The notes below the pieces were generated by a model. That model saw nothing but the letters and a program-made list of their open reading frames with translations, did not search any database and was not told the origin of the DNA. This document shows positions 27,285 to 35,379 of a DNA stretch of 64,000 nucleotides, piece by piece (position 1 is the first letter of the stretch; every line of letters begins with the position of its first letter). The DNA comes from Algoriphagus sediminis (GTDB lineage: Bacteria; Bacteroidota; Bacteroidia; Cytophagales; Cyclobacteriaceae), in the NCBI RefSeq assembly GCF_030403435.1, contig NZ_JAUEPH010000001.1, forward strand, positions 434,001 through 498,000. Direction: 5' to 3'. A program made the position numbers and the translations under genes.

Positions 27285-28074
27285 CGCACCTAATAATTTG
27301 GACAAGCTTTTCGAAGAGAAGCTTAACCAACACGAAATCAAGCCTAGTCAATTGGCCTGGGAAAGACTGGAGAACCAATTGCCAAAAAAGAAAAAAGAGC
27401 CCAAGACTTACTGGTGGGCAGCGGCAGCAGCGGTTCTATTGCTCGGAGTCAGCTACTTCATATTCCAGACTTCAGATCAAACTGAAACTGGAGATTTTGT
27501 CGCAGAGCAAAGCAAACCTTCAGTAGAAGAAATAATTAAAAACCCAGTGACTGAAACTCAGGATAACCAGGTAAGCAATTCGGAAACTTTCGAAGAGGCA
27601 CCAAAAACTCAGGACTCTGAAAACAAGCCCCTTCCCGAAGAAATCCAAAAGAATGAAGTGGTAAATAAACCAATGGAGTTTGTAGCGGTGAACACTCCTA
27701 AAAAGGAGGAAGAAAAAACCAAGGAGGAGATTGAAGTTACACCTGAAATTAAGGAGGAAATTGAAGTGATGACTCTTGACGTAAGTAGGCCATTAATCGC
27801 TGAAGTCCCTCTTGAGTTAACTGAAATAGAAACTGAAGATGATCCTGAAGCAACTTCTCCTAATGAAAATACAGGCTACAAGCTGACCATTATTTCTGAT
27901 GGAATTAAAGACACTCCAAATAATAATTTGATCGCTGGTATAGGGAAAAGGGTAAATCAGGTTGAAGGACTTCTTGGAAAGGCTGGCCAGGGCTTTGGTG
28001 AGCTCCAGGAAAAGAAGAATGATTTCTTCAATAACCTAATCAGCAAAAAGGACAAAGAGACAGAAAAACCATAA
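27277..28074 (+). CDS. Putative membrane-anchored anti-sigma factor
   Basis: A 265-aa protein with one membrane helix at about aa 47-62 (YWWAAAAAVLLLGVSYFIF). A short cytoplasmic part (aa 1-46, LDKLFEEKLNQHEIKPSQLAWERLENQL) precedes it, with the helical look of a sigma-binding segment. The extracytoplasmic part is a long Glu/Lys/Thr/Pro-rich linker that ends in a more ordered C-terminal stretch. Position immediately after, and overlapping, an ECF sigma gene is the main argument. No zinc-binding anti-sigma motif is visible. Confidence 0.65.
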   Translation: MANAPNNLDKLFEEKLNQHEIKPSQLAWERLENQLPKKKKEPKTYWWAAAAAVLLLGVSYFIFQTSDQTETGDFVAEQSKPSVEEIIKNPVTETQDNQVSNSETFEEAPKTQDSENKPLPEEIQKNEVVNKPMEFVAVNTPKKEEEKTKEEIEVTPEIKEEIEVMTLDVSRPLIAEVPLELTEIETEDDPEATSPNENTGYKLTIISDGIKDTPNNNLIAGIGKRVNQVEGLLGKAGQGFGELQEKKNDFFNNLISKKDKETEKP

Positions 28075-28108
28075 AACATAAACCACCAACTAATTAAAAC
28101 ACACTATC

Positions 28109-29143
28109 ATGAAAAAGTACTTGCTATTGTTTTGCCTGATGGCGCTAGTTCAAGTAGGATTTGCAGGAACCCTGCCATCCTCTGATCACAAGATATCCTC
28201 AGATTCAGTGATCGTAGAATTCGGAAAATCCGGAAAAGTAGTCATCATCGTTGACAACAAAGAGGATTTTGAAAAGCTCAAGTCAATGAATATCAATGAA
28301 ATCATTCGAGAGCTAGATCTCGCTGAGAATGAAGAAACAGGAGACTTAACCATCGTAGAAATCCGGGATAAGGATGGAAATACGAAGGAAGTGGTTCGAG
28401 TGAGCGAAGATGGAATGAACACCGAAGTATACATCGGGGGAATGAGAGTCTTTGTAGATGATTCCGGGGTTAATACTAAAGTCAAAGTCGAATCCGGCCT
28501 CAAAAAGAAATCTGACCCACCCTTCCGAACCTATTTTGACCTGGATCTCGGAGTAAACAACTACCTGGATCCTAGTGGAAGTTTCCCAACCTCAGATAAC
28601 CCATACGCTGTGAAAGGATGGGGAAGCTGGAATGTGGGCTTGAATTGGATGGCCTCACAGAGAATCTCCAAAGGGTTCTATTGGGACTTCGGATTAGGAT
28701 TCAATTTCTACAACTTCAAGTTTGAGAACAGGGACTTCCAAGCAGTAAGAGGAGAGGACATGATAGAATTTGTTCAGCGAACCGATGTAGATGGATTCAA
28801 AAGTAAAATTTCCGCATCCTATTTAATGGCTCAGACTATGCTTGAGTTGGACTTTGGTAGAATGAATGACAATGGCAACAGAGGTCTTCGAATAGCTGCG
28901 GGAGGATACGCAGGTTACAGATTAGGAGGTCAGTCCAAGTTTGTGTACAGAGAAATCGGCGGATCCGGTCGTAAAAAGGATAAGGAATCTACCGGGCTTT
29001 TCCTGAATAACTTCAGATATGGAGTGAGAGGCGAGATCGGGTTCAGAAGCCTTACCTTCTTTACCACCTATGATTTGAACACACTTTTCCAGGATGATAA
29101 AGGTCCGGAATTGCAGGCTATTACATTCGGAATCGTTTTGTAA
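28109..29143 (+). CDS. Exported beta-barrel-like protein, paralogue 1
   Basis: A 344-aa protein with a signal peptide (MKKYLLLFCLMALVQVGFAG). Its N-terminal half (aa 25-130) is an extra domain absent from the paralogue. The C-terminal about 210 aa is an outer-membrane beta-barrel pattern with alternating aromatic strands: VKGWGSWNVGLNW, FYNFKFENRD, SKISASY, GGYAGYRLGGQSKFVY, FRYGVRGEIG, and a final LQAITFGIVL strand ending in a hydrophobic residue. The next gene repeats this pattern closely. It lies in the ECF sigma operon and is likely cell-envelope material. Confidence 0.7.
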   Translation: MKKYLLLFCLMALVQVGFAGTLPSSDHKISSDSVIVEFGKSGKVVIIVDNKEDFEKLKSMNINEIIRELDLAENEETGDLTIVEIRDKDGNTKEVVRVSEDGMNTEVYIGGMRVFVDDSGVNTKVKVESGLKKKSDPPFRTYFDLDLGVNNYLDPSGSFPTSDNPYAVKGWGSWNVGLNWMASQRISKGFYWDFGLGFNFYNFKFENRDFQAVRGEDMIEFVQRTDVDGFKSKISASYLMAQTMLELDFGRMNDNGNRGLRIAAGGYAGYRLGGQSKFVYREIGGSGRKKDKESTGLFLNNFRYGVRGEIGFRSLTFFTTYDLNTLFQDDKGPELQAITFGIVL

Positions 29144-29155
29144 ACTAAACCAAAT

Positions 29156-29182
29156 GGGGAAGGTCTTTCTTCCCCTTAATTT
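29156..29182 (+). terminator. Hairpin with T-rich tail between the two paralogues
   Basis: GGGGAAG (29156-29162) and CTTCCCC (29169-29175), loop of six bases, followed by TTAATTTTT. It lies between two genes of the same operon, so it may act as a partial terminator or an mRNA-stabilising end that lowers expression of downstream genes. Confidence 0.5.
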
Positions 29183-29189
29183 TTGAATT

Positions 29190-30035
29190 ATGAAGACTTT
29201 TCTATCGCTTTGTATGCTTCTATTGATTTCTGTAAGTGCTTTGGCACAAACAGAACCAGAGAAACCCAAAAATCCAAAGAAACCTTCTGAACCTGATACA
29301 GTGATCTACACAAAAGATAAGGTGATCAAGGTTTTTGGGGACACCTGGTCCTACACTCAGACGGAAGATGGGAAATGGGTTCTCGATTTTGAGGAGGGAG
29401 ACGGAAATGAGGTTAAAATCAAATCCAGAAACAGAAATAGTTTCAGAGGCGGAATAGCTACAGACCTGGGCATCAATATCTGGCCACAAGACAGTGAAGC
29501 TCCGCAGGTAAAACCATGGGGATCCTGGAATTTTGCATTGAACTTAATTGGAACGCAATCATTTGGGAGAAACTTTGAAATCAAAACTACAGCAGGAGTA
29601 TCCTGGTACAACTTCAAATTTGAAGACAAAAACACCATCACTGTTAAAACCCCGGATGGGTTAGAGTTTCAAGAATTTGACGGAGATGGCATTGGCACAA
29701 AATCCAAAATCTCAGCCTCTTTTGTGAATATCACTATGGTCCCTACCATTAAAACCAGTAATCAAAAATTAAGACTGGGTGTAGGTGCTTATGCCGGCTA
29801 TAGAATCGGTGGGCGAGGAAAATTCGTTTACGATGATAATGATGGAAACAAGCAGAAACTCTACGAGAAATCAAATATGTATGTAGAAGATTTTAGGTAT
29901 GGGGTGCGAGGAGAAGTAGGAGTGGGATCCATCAACTTTTACATAAATTATGACTTAAACAACCTATTCCAAGAAAATCTAGGACCTCAGGTTCAGGCGA
30001 TTAGCTTTGGAATTACCTCAAATGATTTAGACTAA
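29190..30035 (+). CDS. Exported beta-barrel-like protein, paralogue 2
   Basis: A 281-aa protein with a signal peptide (MKTFLSLCMLLLISVSALAQ) and a Lys/Pro-rich start of the mature chain. The barrel part matches the previous gene product strand by strand: VKPWGSWNFALNL, WYNFKFEDKN, TKSKISASF, GAYAGYRIGGRGKFVY, FRYGVRGEVG and VQAISFGIT. The pair is therefore a tandem duplication that diverged, with a shorter N-terminal domain here. It sits in the ECF sigma operon. Confidence 0.7.
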   Translation: MKTFLSLCMLLLISVSALAQTEPEKPKNPKKPSEPDTVIYTKDKVIKVFGDTWSYTQTEDGKWVLDFEEGDGNEVKIKSRNRNSFRGGIATDLGINIWPQDSEAPQVKPWGSWNFALNLIGTQSFGRNFEIKTTAGVSWYNFKFEDKNTITVKTPDGLEFQEFDGDGIGTKSKISASFVNITMVPTIKTSNQKLRLGVGAYAGYRIGGRGKFVYDDNDGNKQKLYEKSNMYVEDFRYGVRGEVGVGSINFYINYDLNNLFQENLGPQVQAISFGITSNDLD

Positions 30036-30046
30036 ACAACCTACAC

Positions 30047-30976
30047 ATGATGAAAACTTACACAAAATCAATTTTCGCTACTGCAATATTGGCCATGATT
30101 GCAGTCAGTGCATTCGCCCAGGACGTCCTGGTCGACGTGACCAAAAACTACTCTAATATTTCAAGAATCGAAGTTGAAGGAGGATGGCTAGATGTAAACT
30201 ATGAAGGAGGATCTAGTAGCGACGTAGAAGTAGAAGCCTTCTTAAAATCTAGTGATGATGATCAAGACATTATCTTTGTAACCGTCGGTGATGTCCTGAA
30301 AATTCAATACAAAAGGGAGCGTAACAGTTACTCATGGAATAATAAAAATGAAGGATACATAAATATCACCGGACCCAATGAAATCGAGATTGATGTAAAA
30401 AATAGCTCTGGAACAATAGCCGTATCCAAAGTAAGTAGTGATCATACAAAGCTTAGCGTCAGTTCTGGAAAAGTAACTGCAATGGATATTGGAGGAGATC
30501 TTACGATCAAAGCTACTTCCGGAAATCTTAAGGTAAGTGGTGTAAGTGGGGACGTGATTGCCGGTGTGACTAGTGGAAATGCTGACATCGAGGATGTCGG
30601 AGGATCTGTAGATTACAAAGCCACCAGTGGTAGTCTTTCTGCGAATAATGTGGATGGAAAGCTTAGTGTTCAACTTACCTCAGGTAATGCAAAGCTGGAA
30701 AATATTGGTGAACTCGGTAAGCTAAAATTCACCTCAGGAAATATCCGAGCTGAAAATGCGGGGCTCGGTCCTGATACTTCTTTCAGCGGAACTTCAGGGG
30801 GATTTAGAGTGACTACCCCCACCAATCTCCAAGATTTCAATTACAATCTAAGGGCATCATCGGGAAGAGTTTCGGTCGGGGGAACTTCTACCAGTAAAAC
30901 CCTTAAAATCGATAATGGCGCTTCTTCGACCATAGAAGGAAATATTTCTTCCGGAAGAATAGTCATTGAAAACTAA
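30047..30976 (+). CDS. Exported DUF4097/head-GIN-like beta-helix protein
   Basis: A 309-aa protein with a signal peptide (cleavage near AFAQ, aa 26). The mature chain is a ladder of short strands in which TSGN or SSG recurs about every 20 residues (KATSGNLKVSGV, GVTSGNADIEDV, KATSGSLSANNV, QLTSGNAKLENI, KFTSGNIRAENA). This periodicity is typical of the DUF4097 right-handed beta-helix. It closes the ECF sigma operon, so it is plausibly an envelope-stress effector. A bidirectional terminator follows. Confidence 0.82.
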   Translation: MMKTYTKSIFATAILAMIAVSAFAQDVLVDVTKNYSNISRIEVEGGWLDVNYEGGSSSDVEVEAFLKSSDDDQDIIFVTVGDVLKIQYKRERNSYSWNNKNEGYINITGPNEIEIDVKNSSGTIAVSKVSSDHTKLSVSSGKVTAMDIGGDLTIKATSGNLKVSGVSGDVIAGVTSGNADIEDVGGSVDYKATSGSLSANNVDGKLSVQLTSGNAKLENIGELGKLKFTSGNIRAENAGLGPDTSFSGTSGGFRVTTPTNLQDFNYNLRASSGRVSVGGTSTSKTLKIDNGASSTIEGNISSGRIVIEN

Positions 30977-30998
30977 TCAGGTTCGACCTGGACAGGTT

Positions 30999-31027
30999 AA
31001 AAAGCGCTCAATCATGAGCGCTTTTTT
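30999..31027. terminator. Bidirectional terminator
   Basis: Stem AAAAAGCGCTCA (30999-31010) and TGAGCGCTTTTT (from 31015), loop ATCA, with A- and T-tracts on the two sides. It separates the plus-strand sigma operon from the convergent minus-strand membrane protein gene. Confidence 0.9.
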
Positions 31028-31032
31028 TATAT

Positions 31033-31551
31033 TTATTCAGGCCGGGATGCTTGTCGGATTAAATCTCCCTCAGCCTTACCAAGCTTCATGGTCCTGATAA
31101 TTCGATCTGGGCTAGGCTTTGCCAGTGAGAAAAAGACCAAGGTCACTGCAAAAAAAACTACGAAAAGAGGATTTTTAAATAGCAAAAGCCCCACAGCATC
31201 TACCAAGCATGAAACTGTCAAGATATGAATACGCTGTAGTGATGCCTCGCTGTAAATAATCATTTTATGATGAAGATCTTTACTCTCAAACACAGCTTTA
31301 AAACGCTTTCTATAGAGGAAAAATTGAGCCAATAAAAGAAATAGCCCTAAGGCTACTAATGCGATTTCCACATTGGATGAAAGTGCAGGAAGTTCCCAGT
31401 TGAGGTTACCTGAATTATAATATAGATAAACCACACCAAAGAGAGGAAGTGTGATGCCTAGCATAATGAGTAACCTTACTTCTACTTTTTTATAAAGCTT
31501 TCTTAAATCACTTACCTCCACAGCTTTATTCGATCGTAACCTTAACATCAT
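31033..31551 (-). CDS. Small four-helix membrane protein, unknown
   Basis: A 172-aa integral membrane protein with about four helices: LLIMLGITLPLFGVVYLYY, VEIALVALGLFLLLAQFFL, IHILTVSCLVDAVGLLLF and LFVVFFAVTLVFFSLA. A short basic cytoplasmic tail contains PSPDRIIRTMKL. No family motif was recognised beyond this pattern. It overlaps the upstream reductase gene by 26 bases, so the two are cotranscribed; it could be a membrane partner of the reductase, but nothing in the sequence proves it. Confidence 0.65.
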   Translation of the reverse strand: MMLRLRSNKAVEVSDLRKLYKKVEVRLLIMLGITLPLFGVVYLYYNSGNLNWELPALSSNVEIALVALGLFLLLAQFFLYRKRFKAVFESKDLHHKMIIYSEASLQRIHILTVSCLVDAVGLLLFKNPLFVVFFAVTLVFFSLAKPSPDRIIRTMKLGKAEGDLIRQASRPE

Positions 31552-32620
31552 CTGTCAAGGGCTTAGAAACACAACAAAGTATATAGCCTTGTGACTTTTC
31601 CTTATCGCTAAGGCCGGCATCTTCTACCATCTTTACTTCTCCACTTAAAAGCCTTCCCCTACAAGCAGTGCATAGCCCACTTTGGCAACTGTAAGGCATA
31701 TCTAATAACTGATCTAATCCCGCCTCTAGGATTGTACTGTCTGGAGAAACCTGAACCTTATTTTCCTCTCCCTCCAAAATCACTGTGACCTCCCTCGTTA
31801 GTCCTCCGGAAGCCACGGCGCTCGCCTTTTCATCCTCTACAGCTGATGAATAAAAGCTTTCCTGATGAATTCTGGATTTTTCAATTTCCAAATCTTCCAA
31901 AACATCAGTCGTTTGATTCATGATTCCTTCCGGACCACAGACAAAATACTCTTTCTCAAAGGTCTCATCAGCTTCGGCTTTTGCCACCTCACTTCTGATC
32001 AGCTCCTTGGTAATCCTACCGGTGATTCCATTCCATCCTGGTTCCGGCTGACTCAATATGTGGATCACTTCTAGCCTATTCGACTCTTTTTTGGCCAATT
32101 CAGCCAAAGCCTCTTTAAAAATTATTTGCTCCTCATTTCTACTGCAGTAGAGTAGAGTGACTTTAGATTTAGGCTCATTAATTAAAGTAGATTTTAAAAT
32201 CCCCATAATCGGAGTAATTCCACTTCCACCTGCTACCATAACCAAATGACGCCTATTTTGAGAGTGGAAGTCCGTAGTAAAATTCCCCATAGGCAAAAGG
32301 GAATTAATTGTTTTACCAGGAAAAACCTTCTCATTCAAATGATTTGAAAAAAGTCCACCATCCACTTTTTTTACCGAAATCCCTGGAAATGGATCCACAT
32401 ATGGCGAGGTGCATAAACTATAAGACCGTCGTTGTTCTTTACCTTCAAACTCCATTATCAAGGTTAAGAACTGACCTGGCTTGTACTCCAAATGGGGTTC
32501 TGGCTGCTCAAAATACAAGGTGACGGTATCCGGAGTCTCACGAACCACCTCCCGTACTTTCAGTCCCAAATGGGTGTTTGCCTTGTTTTCTGGTTTCTTC
32601 TTTTTGAATAGATTAAACAT
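31526..32620 (-). CDS. NAD(P)H-dependent ferredoxin-reductase-like 2Fe-2S flavoprotein
   Basis: A 364-aa protein with PaaE-type order: FAD domain (QRRSYSLCTSP near aa 63-73), NAD(P) domain (VAGGSGITPIMGIL, later FVCGPEGIM), and a C-terminal plant-type 2Fe-2S ferredoxin domain with the C-x4-C-x2-C cluster motif CQSGLCTAC and a final Cys in YILCC. Such enzymes pass electrons from NAD(P)H to oxygenases or hydroxylases. It is the only obvious reductase-plus-ferredoxin in the window and could in principle feed the P450 at 56958, but it is 25 kb away. It is coupled to the small membrane protein downstream. Confidence 0.9.
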   Translation of the reverse strand: MFNLFKKKKPENKANTHLGLKVREVVRETPDTVTLYFEQPEPHLEYKPGQFLTLIMEFEGKEQRRSYSLCTSPYVDPFPGISVKKVDGGLFSNHLNEKVFPGKTINSLLPMGNFTTDFHSQNRRHLVMVAGGSGITPIMGILKSTLINEPKSKVTLLYCSRNEEQIIFKEALAELAKKESNRLEVIHILSQPEPGWNGITGRITKELIRSEVAKAEADETFEKEYFVCGPEGIMNQTTDVLEDLEIEKSRIHQESFYSSAVEDEKASAVASGGLTREVTVILEGEENKVQVSPDSTILEAGLDQLLDMPYSCQSGLCTACRGRLLSGEVKMVEDAGLSDKEKSQGYILCCVSKPLTDDVKVTIE

Positions 32621-32762
32621 TGCGGTCTTTTAGCTCTTTTGAAATTTGGGCAAAAATAAGATTCCATATTTTATAAAACCCTTTTTTGCGATAATCCTTC
32701 AGTTAACACCTCTTTTTGGAAACTGGTTTGCCAAAGCTTCAAAAATTCACCCTTTTCATGAG

Positions 32763-32798
32763 TTGAGGCTTCATTTTAAGGAAGAAAATCTAACTTTG
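32763..32798 (+). promoter_or_regulatory. Promoter candidate for purB
   Basis: TAACTTTG at 32791-32798 is an exact match to TAnnTTTG. A TTG at 32763-32765 could be the -33 element, but the 25-base spacing is longer than usual. The element sits 40 bases before ATG 32839. Confidence 0.45.
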
Positions 32799-32838
32799 TG
32801 ATCCTCAAACCAGACCTCACCAATAAGACTTTATCATC

Positions 32839-34182
32839 ATGGAATTGAATGCCTTAACAGCCGTAAGTTCAGTAGATGGGCGCTATGCCGGAAAAACTGC
32901 TGAGCTAAGAGCATATTTTTCTGAATTTGCACTGATCAAATATCGGGTGCATGTAGAAATCGAATACTTTATCGCTCTTTGTGAATTTGGGCTTCCCCAG
33001 CTTAAAGAGTTTGATTCTGGCTTTTTTCCAGAGCTGAGACAAATCACTAAGGATTTTTCACTTGGTGATGCGAAAAAAATCAAAGAGACCGAAAAAGTAA
33101 CCAACCACGATGTAAAGGCAGTGGAATATTTCATTAAGGAAAGGTTTGATGAATTAGGTCTTGAAAAGTATAAGGAGTTCATTCATTTTGGGTTGACTTC
33201 ACAGGACATTAATAATACAGCAACTCCTTTGATGCTGAAAGAGGGTTTGGAAAATGTGATTATCCCAAATCTAAATGAGGTTCTAAATCTATTGAAGGCA
33301 AGAGCTCAGGAATGGGCGGCAGTGTCGATGTTGGCAAAAACTCATGGACAACCTGCCTCTCCTACCCGACTTGGGAAAGAAATCGAAGTTTTCGTAAACA
33401 GGCTTGAGAAGCAATTAGAGCTTTATTCCCAAATTCCATTCTCTGCTAAGTTCGGTGGAGCAACTGGAAATATGAATGCCCATGTGGTAGCCTACCCTGA
33501 ATTAAAATGGAATTCCTTCGCGGAGAATTTCGTGGATAAATTTTTGGGTCTAACCAGAAGTTATCCAACTACCCAAATAGAACATTACGACAATCTCGCT
33601 GCAGTTTTTGATTCATTGAAAAGATTAAACACCATTCTCCTCGACTTATCTAAGGACGTATGGCAATACGTGGCGATGAATTATTTTAAGCAAAAAATAA
33701 AAGCGGGTGAAATAGGCTCCAGTGCTATGCCCCATAAGGTCAATCCTATCGACTTCGAAAACGCAGAAGGGAACCTGGGGATTGCTAATGCCTTGCTGGA
33801 ACATTTGTCAGCAAAACTCCCTATTTCGAGACTTCAAAGAGACCTGACCGACAGCACCGTGCTTAGGGTCATTGGAGTTCCTTTGGCACACATGCAGATT
33901 TCTTTTGAGTCTTTGAAAAAGGGCTTGAATAAGCTAGAGTTGAATAAAGATGCCATTGATTTCGATTTGGAGGAAAACTGGGCTGTAGTAGCTGAAGCCA
34001 TCCAGACCATTCTCCGCAGAGAGGGTTACCCAAAACCATATGAAGCGTTGAAGGATCTCACCAGAACCAATGAAAAAATCACCAGTGAGTCCATTAGCAA
34101 TTTTATTCAGGGATTGAACGTCTCCGATGAAATCAAAGAAGAGTTAAGCAAGATCACTCCATTTAATTACACCGGATTATAA
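32839..34182 (+). CDS. purB: Adenylosuccinate lyase
   Basis: Cleaves SAICAR to AICAR and adenylosuccinate to AMP in purine synthesis. The protein is 447 aa and starts MELNALTAVSSVDGRYAGKTAEL, the common opening of the long PurB group. It carries FIHFGLTSQDINNTA, AKTHGQPASPTRLGKE and the superfamily signature SSAMPHKVNPIDFENAEGN with the mobile catalytic loop. It is a single-gene unit. Other purine genes (purN, purH) lie elsewhere in the window, so the pathway is scattered. Confidence 0.97.
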   Translation: MELNALTAVSSVDGRYAGKTAELRAYFSEFALIKYRVHVEIEYFIALCEFGLPQLKEFDSGFFPELRQITKDFSLGDAKKIKETEKVTNHDVKAVEYFIKERFDELGLEKYKEFIHFGLTSQDINNTATPLMLKEGLENVIIPNLNEVLNLLKARAQEWAAVSMLAKTHGQPASPTRLGKEIEVFVNRLEKQLELYSQIPFSAKFGGATGNMNAHVVAYPELKWNSFAENFVDKFLGLTRSYPTTQIEHYDNLAAVFDSLKRLNTILLDLSKDVWQYVAMNYFKQKIKAGEIGSSAMPHKVNPIDFENAEGNLGIANALLEHLSAKLPISRLQRDLTDSTVLRVIGVPLAHMQISFESLKKGLNKLELNKDAIDFDLEENWAVVAEAIQTILRREGYPKPYEALKDLTRTNEKITSESISNFIQGLNVSDEIKEELSKITPFNYTGL

Positions 34183-34183
34183 T

Positions 34184-34209
34184 AAGGGAGGCTTCGCAAA
34201 ACCCTTTTA
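34184..34209. terminator. Weak hairpin between convergent purB and galM
   Basis: AAGGG (34184-34188) and CCCTT (34202-34206), followed on the plus strand by TTATTATT. The stem is only five pairs with a 13-base loop, so this is a weak candidate. Confidence 0.3.
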
Positions 34210-35379
34210 TTATTCTGTACTAAATCTGTAAATAATCTCGTGGGTATATTTTTCACCAGGCCGAAGAATAGGGCTGGGGAAATTCTCGTGATTGATGGCG
34301 TCAGGCCAGTTTTGTGATTCAAGGCAAAAGCCCCAATGTTTTTCATAGATTTTGCCTCCTGCACCTTCAAACTCATTAATGAAGTTGCCTGTGTAGAATT
34401 GCACGCCAACATTATCAGAGTACATTTCCATTTTTCTGCCTGATTCCGGATGAAGAACCGTCACGAAATGCTCCATTTCTGAAGAAGGCTCTAATTTCAT
34501 GATCATATTATGATCAAAACCTTCTCCATTGGCTTTAATTTGATCACCTAATAGCTTTGGAACCCGGAAATCAAAGGCGGTGCCATTGACATCTTTAATT
34601 TCTCCCGTCGGTATCAACTCATCATCTACTGGTGTATAAGCGTCCGCATGGAAAGTGAATAAATGGTCCAACACGTCCCTTTGGATCCCCCCAAGATTGA
34701 AATAAGTATGGTTCGTTAGATTTACTATGGTAGACTTATCGGTGGTGGCTTCAAAGCGAATTCTCAATTCATTATTTTCGGTAAGACCCATATACATGGT
34801 TGTAGTTAATTCACCCGGGAAACCCTCCTCTCCATCTGGACTGACATAAACCATTTTGACGCCGACTTCATTTTCGAGCTCATAAATTTCGCCGGACCAG
34901 ACTTTTTTGTTAAAACCTTCAAGACCGCCATGCAAAGTATTTTGCCCGTTGTTTCTGGCAAGGGTGTAAGTTTCTCCATCCAAAGTAAAACTGGCACCTC
35001 CTATCCTATTCGCTACTCTTCCGGCAGTAGCTCCAAAAAATGGATTTGGTTTAGATAAAAAGTCTTCAACATTTTCCATAGTCAAAGCAACGTTTTCTAA
35101 ATTTCCTTCTCTATCCGGCACCCAAATTTTATAAACAAGCCCACCATAATTACTCAGTTCTAGTTTCATGTCCTGATTTTCTAGAACATAAATCATGACA
35201 TCTTCGCCATTATGTTCAGCTACTTTTTCTTGTTTAATCATAAGTGTTTTTTCTTGTTCGTCTAATTCTTGAATTTCCACCTTCGCCTCTTCACATGAGA
35301 GTAAATTGACTGATGTAAAAAGACATAGACCTATTGTGATTTTGCTGAATAAATAATGTCTTAAATGCTTTGAGGTCAT
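34210..35379 (-). CDS. galM: Lipoprotein aldose 1-epimerase (mutarotase)
   Basis: Interconverts alpha and beta anomers of aldoses. The protein is 389 aa with a lipoprotein signal ending NLLSC (Cys near aa 29), so it is exported and lipid-anchored, as often seen in Bacteroidota. The GalM landmarks are FGATAGRVANRI, the catalytic-His segment NLTNHTYFNLGG, HADAYTPVDDELIPTG, and the late catalytic-Glu segment GFCLESQNWPDAINH. Its start overlaps the amidohydrolase stop as an ATGA, placing it downstream in a gntK-amidohydrolase-galM block. Confidence 0.93.
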   Translation of the reverse strand: MTSKHLRHYLFSKITIGLCLFTSVNLLSCEEAKVEIQELDEQEKTLMIKQEKVAEHNGEDVMIYVLENQDMKLELSNYGGLVYKIWVPDREGNLENVALTMENVEDFLSKPNPFFGATAGRVANRIGGASFTLDGETYTLARNNGQNTLHGGLEGFNKKVWSGEIYELENEVGVKMVYVSPDGEEGFPGELTTTMYMGLTENNELRIRFEATTDKSTIVNLTNHTYFNLGGIQRDVLDHLFTFHADAYTPVDDELIPTGEIKDVNGTAFDFRVPKLLGDQIKANGEGFDHNMIMKLEPSSEMEHFVTVLHPESGRKMEMYSDNVGVQFYTGNFINEFEGAGGKIYEKHWGFCLESQNWPDAINHENFPSPILRPGEKYTHEIIYRFSTE

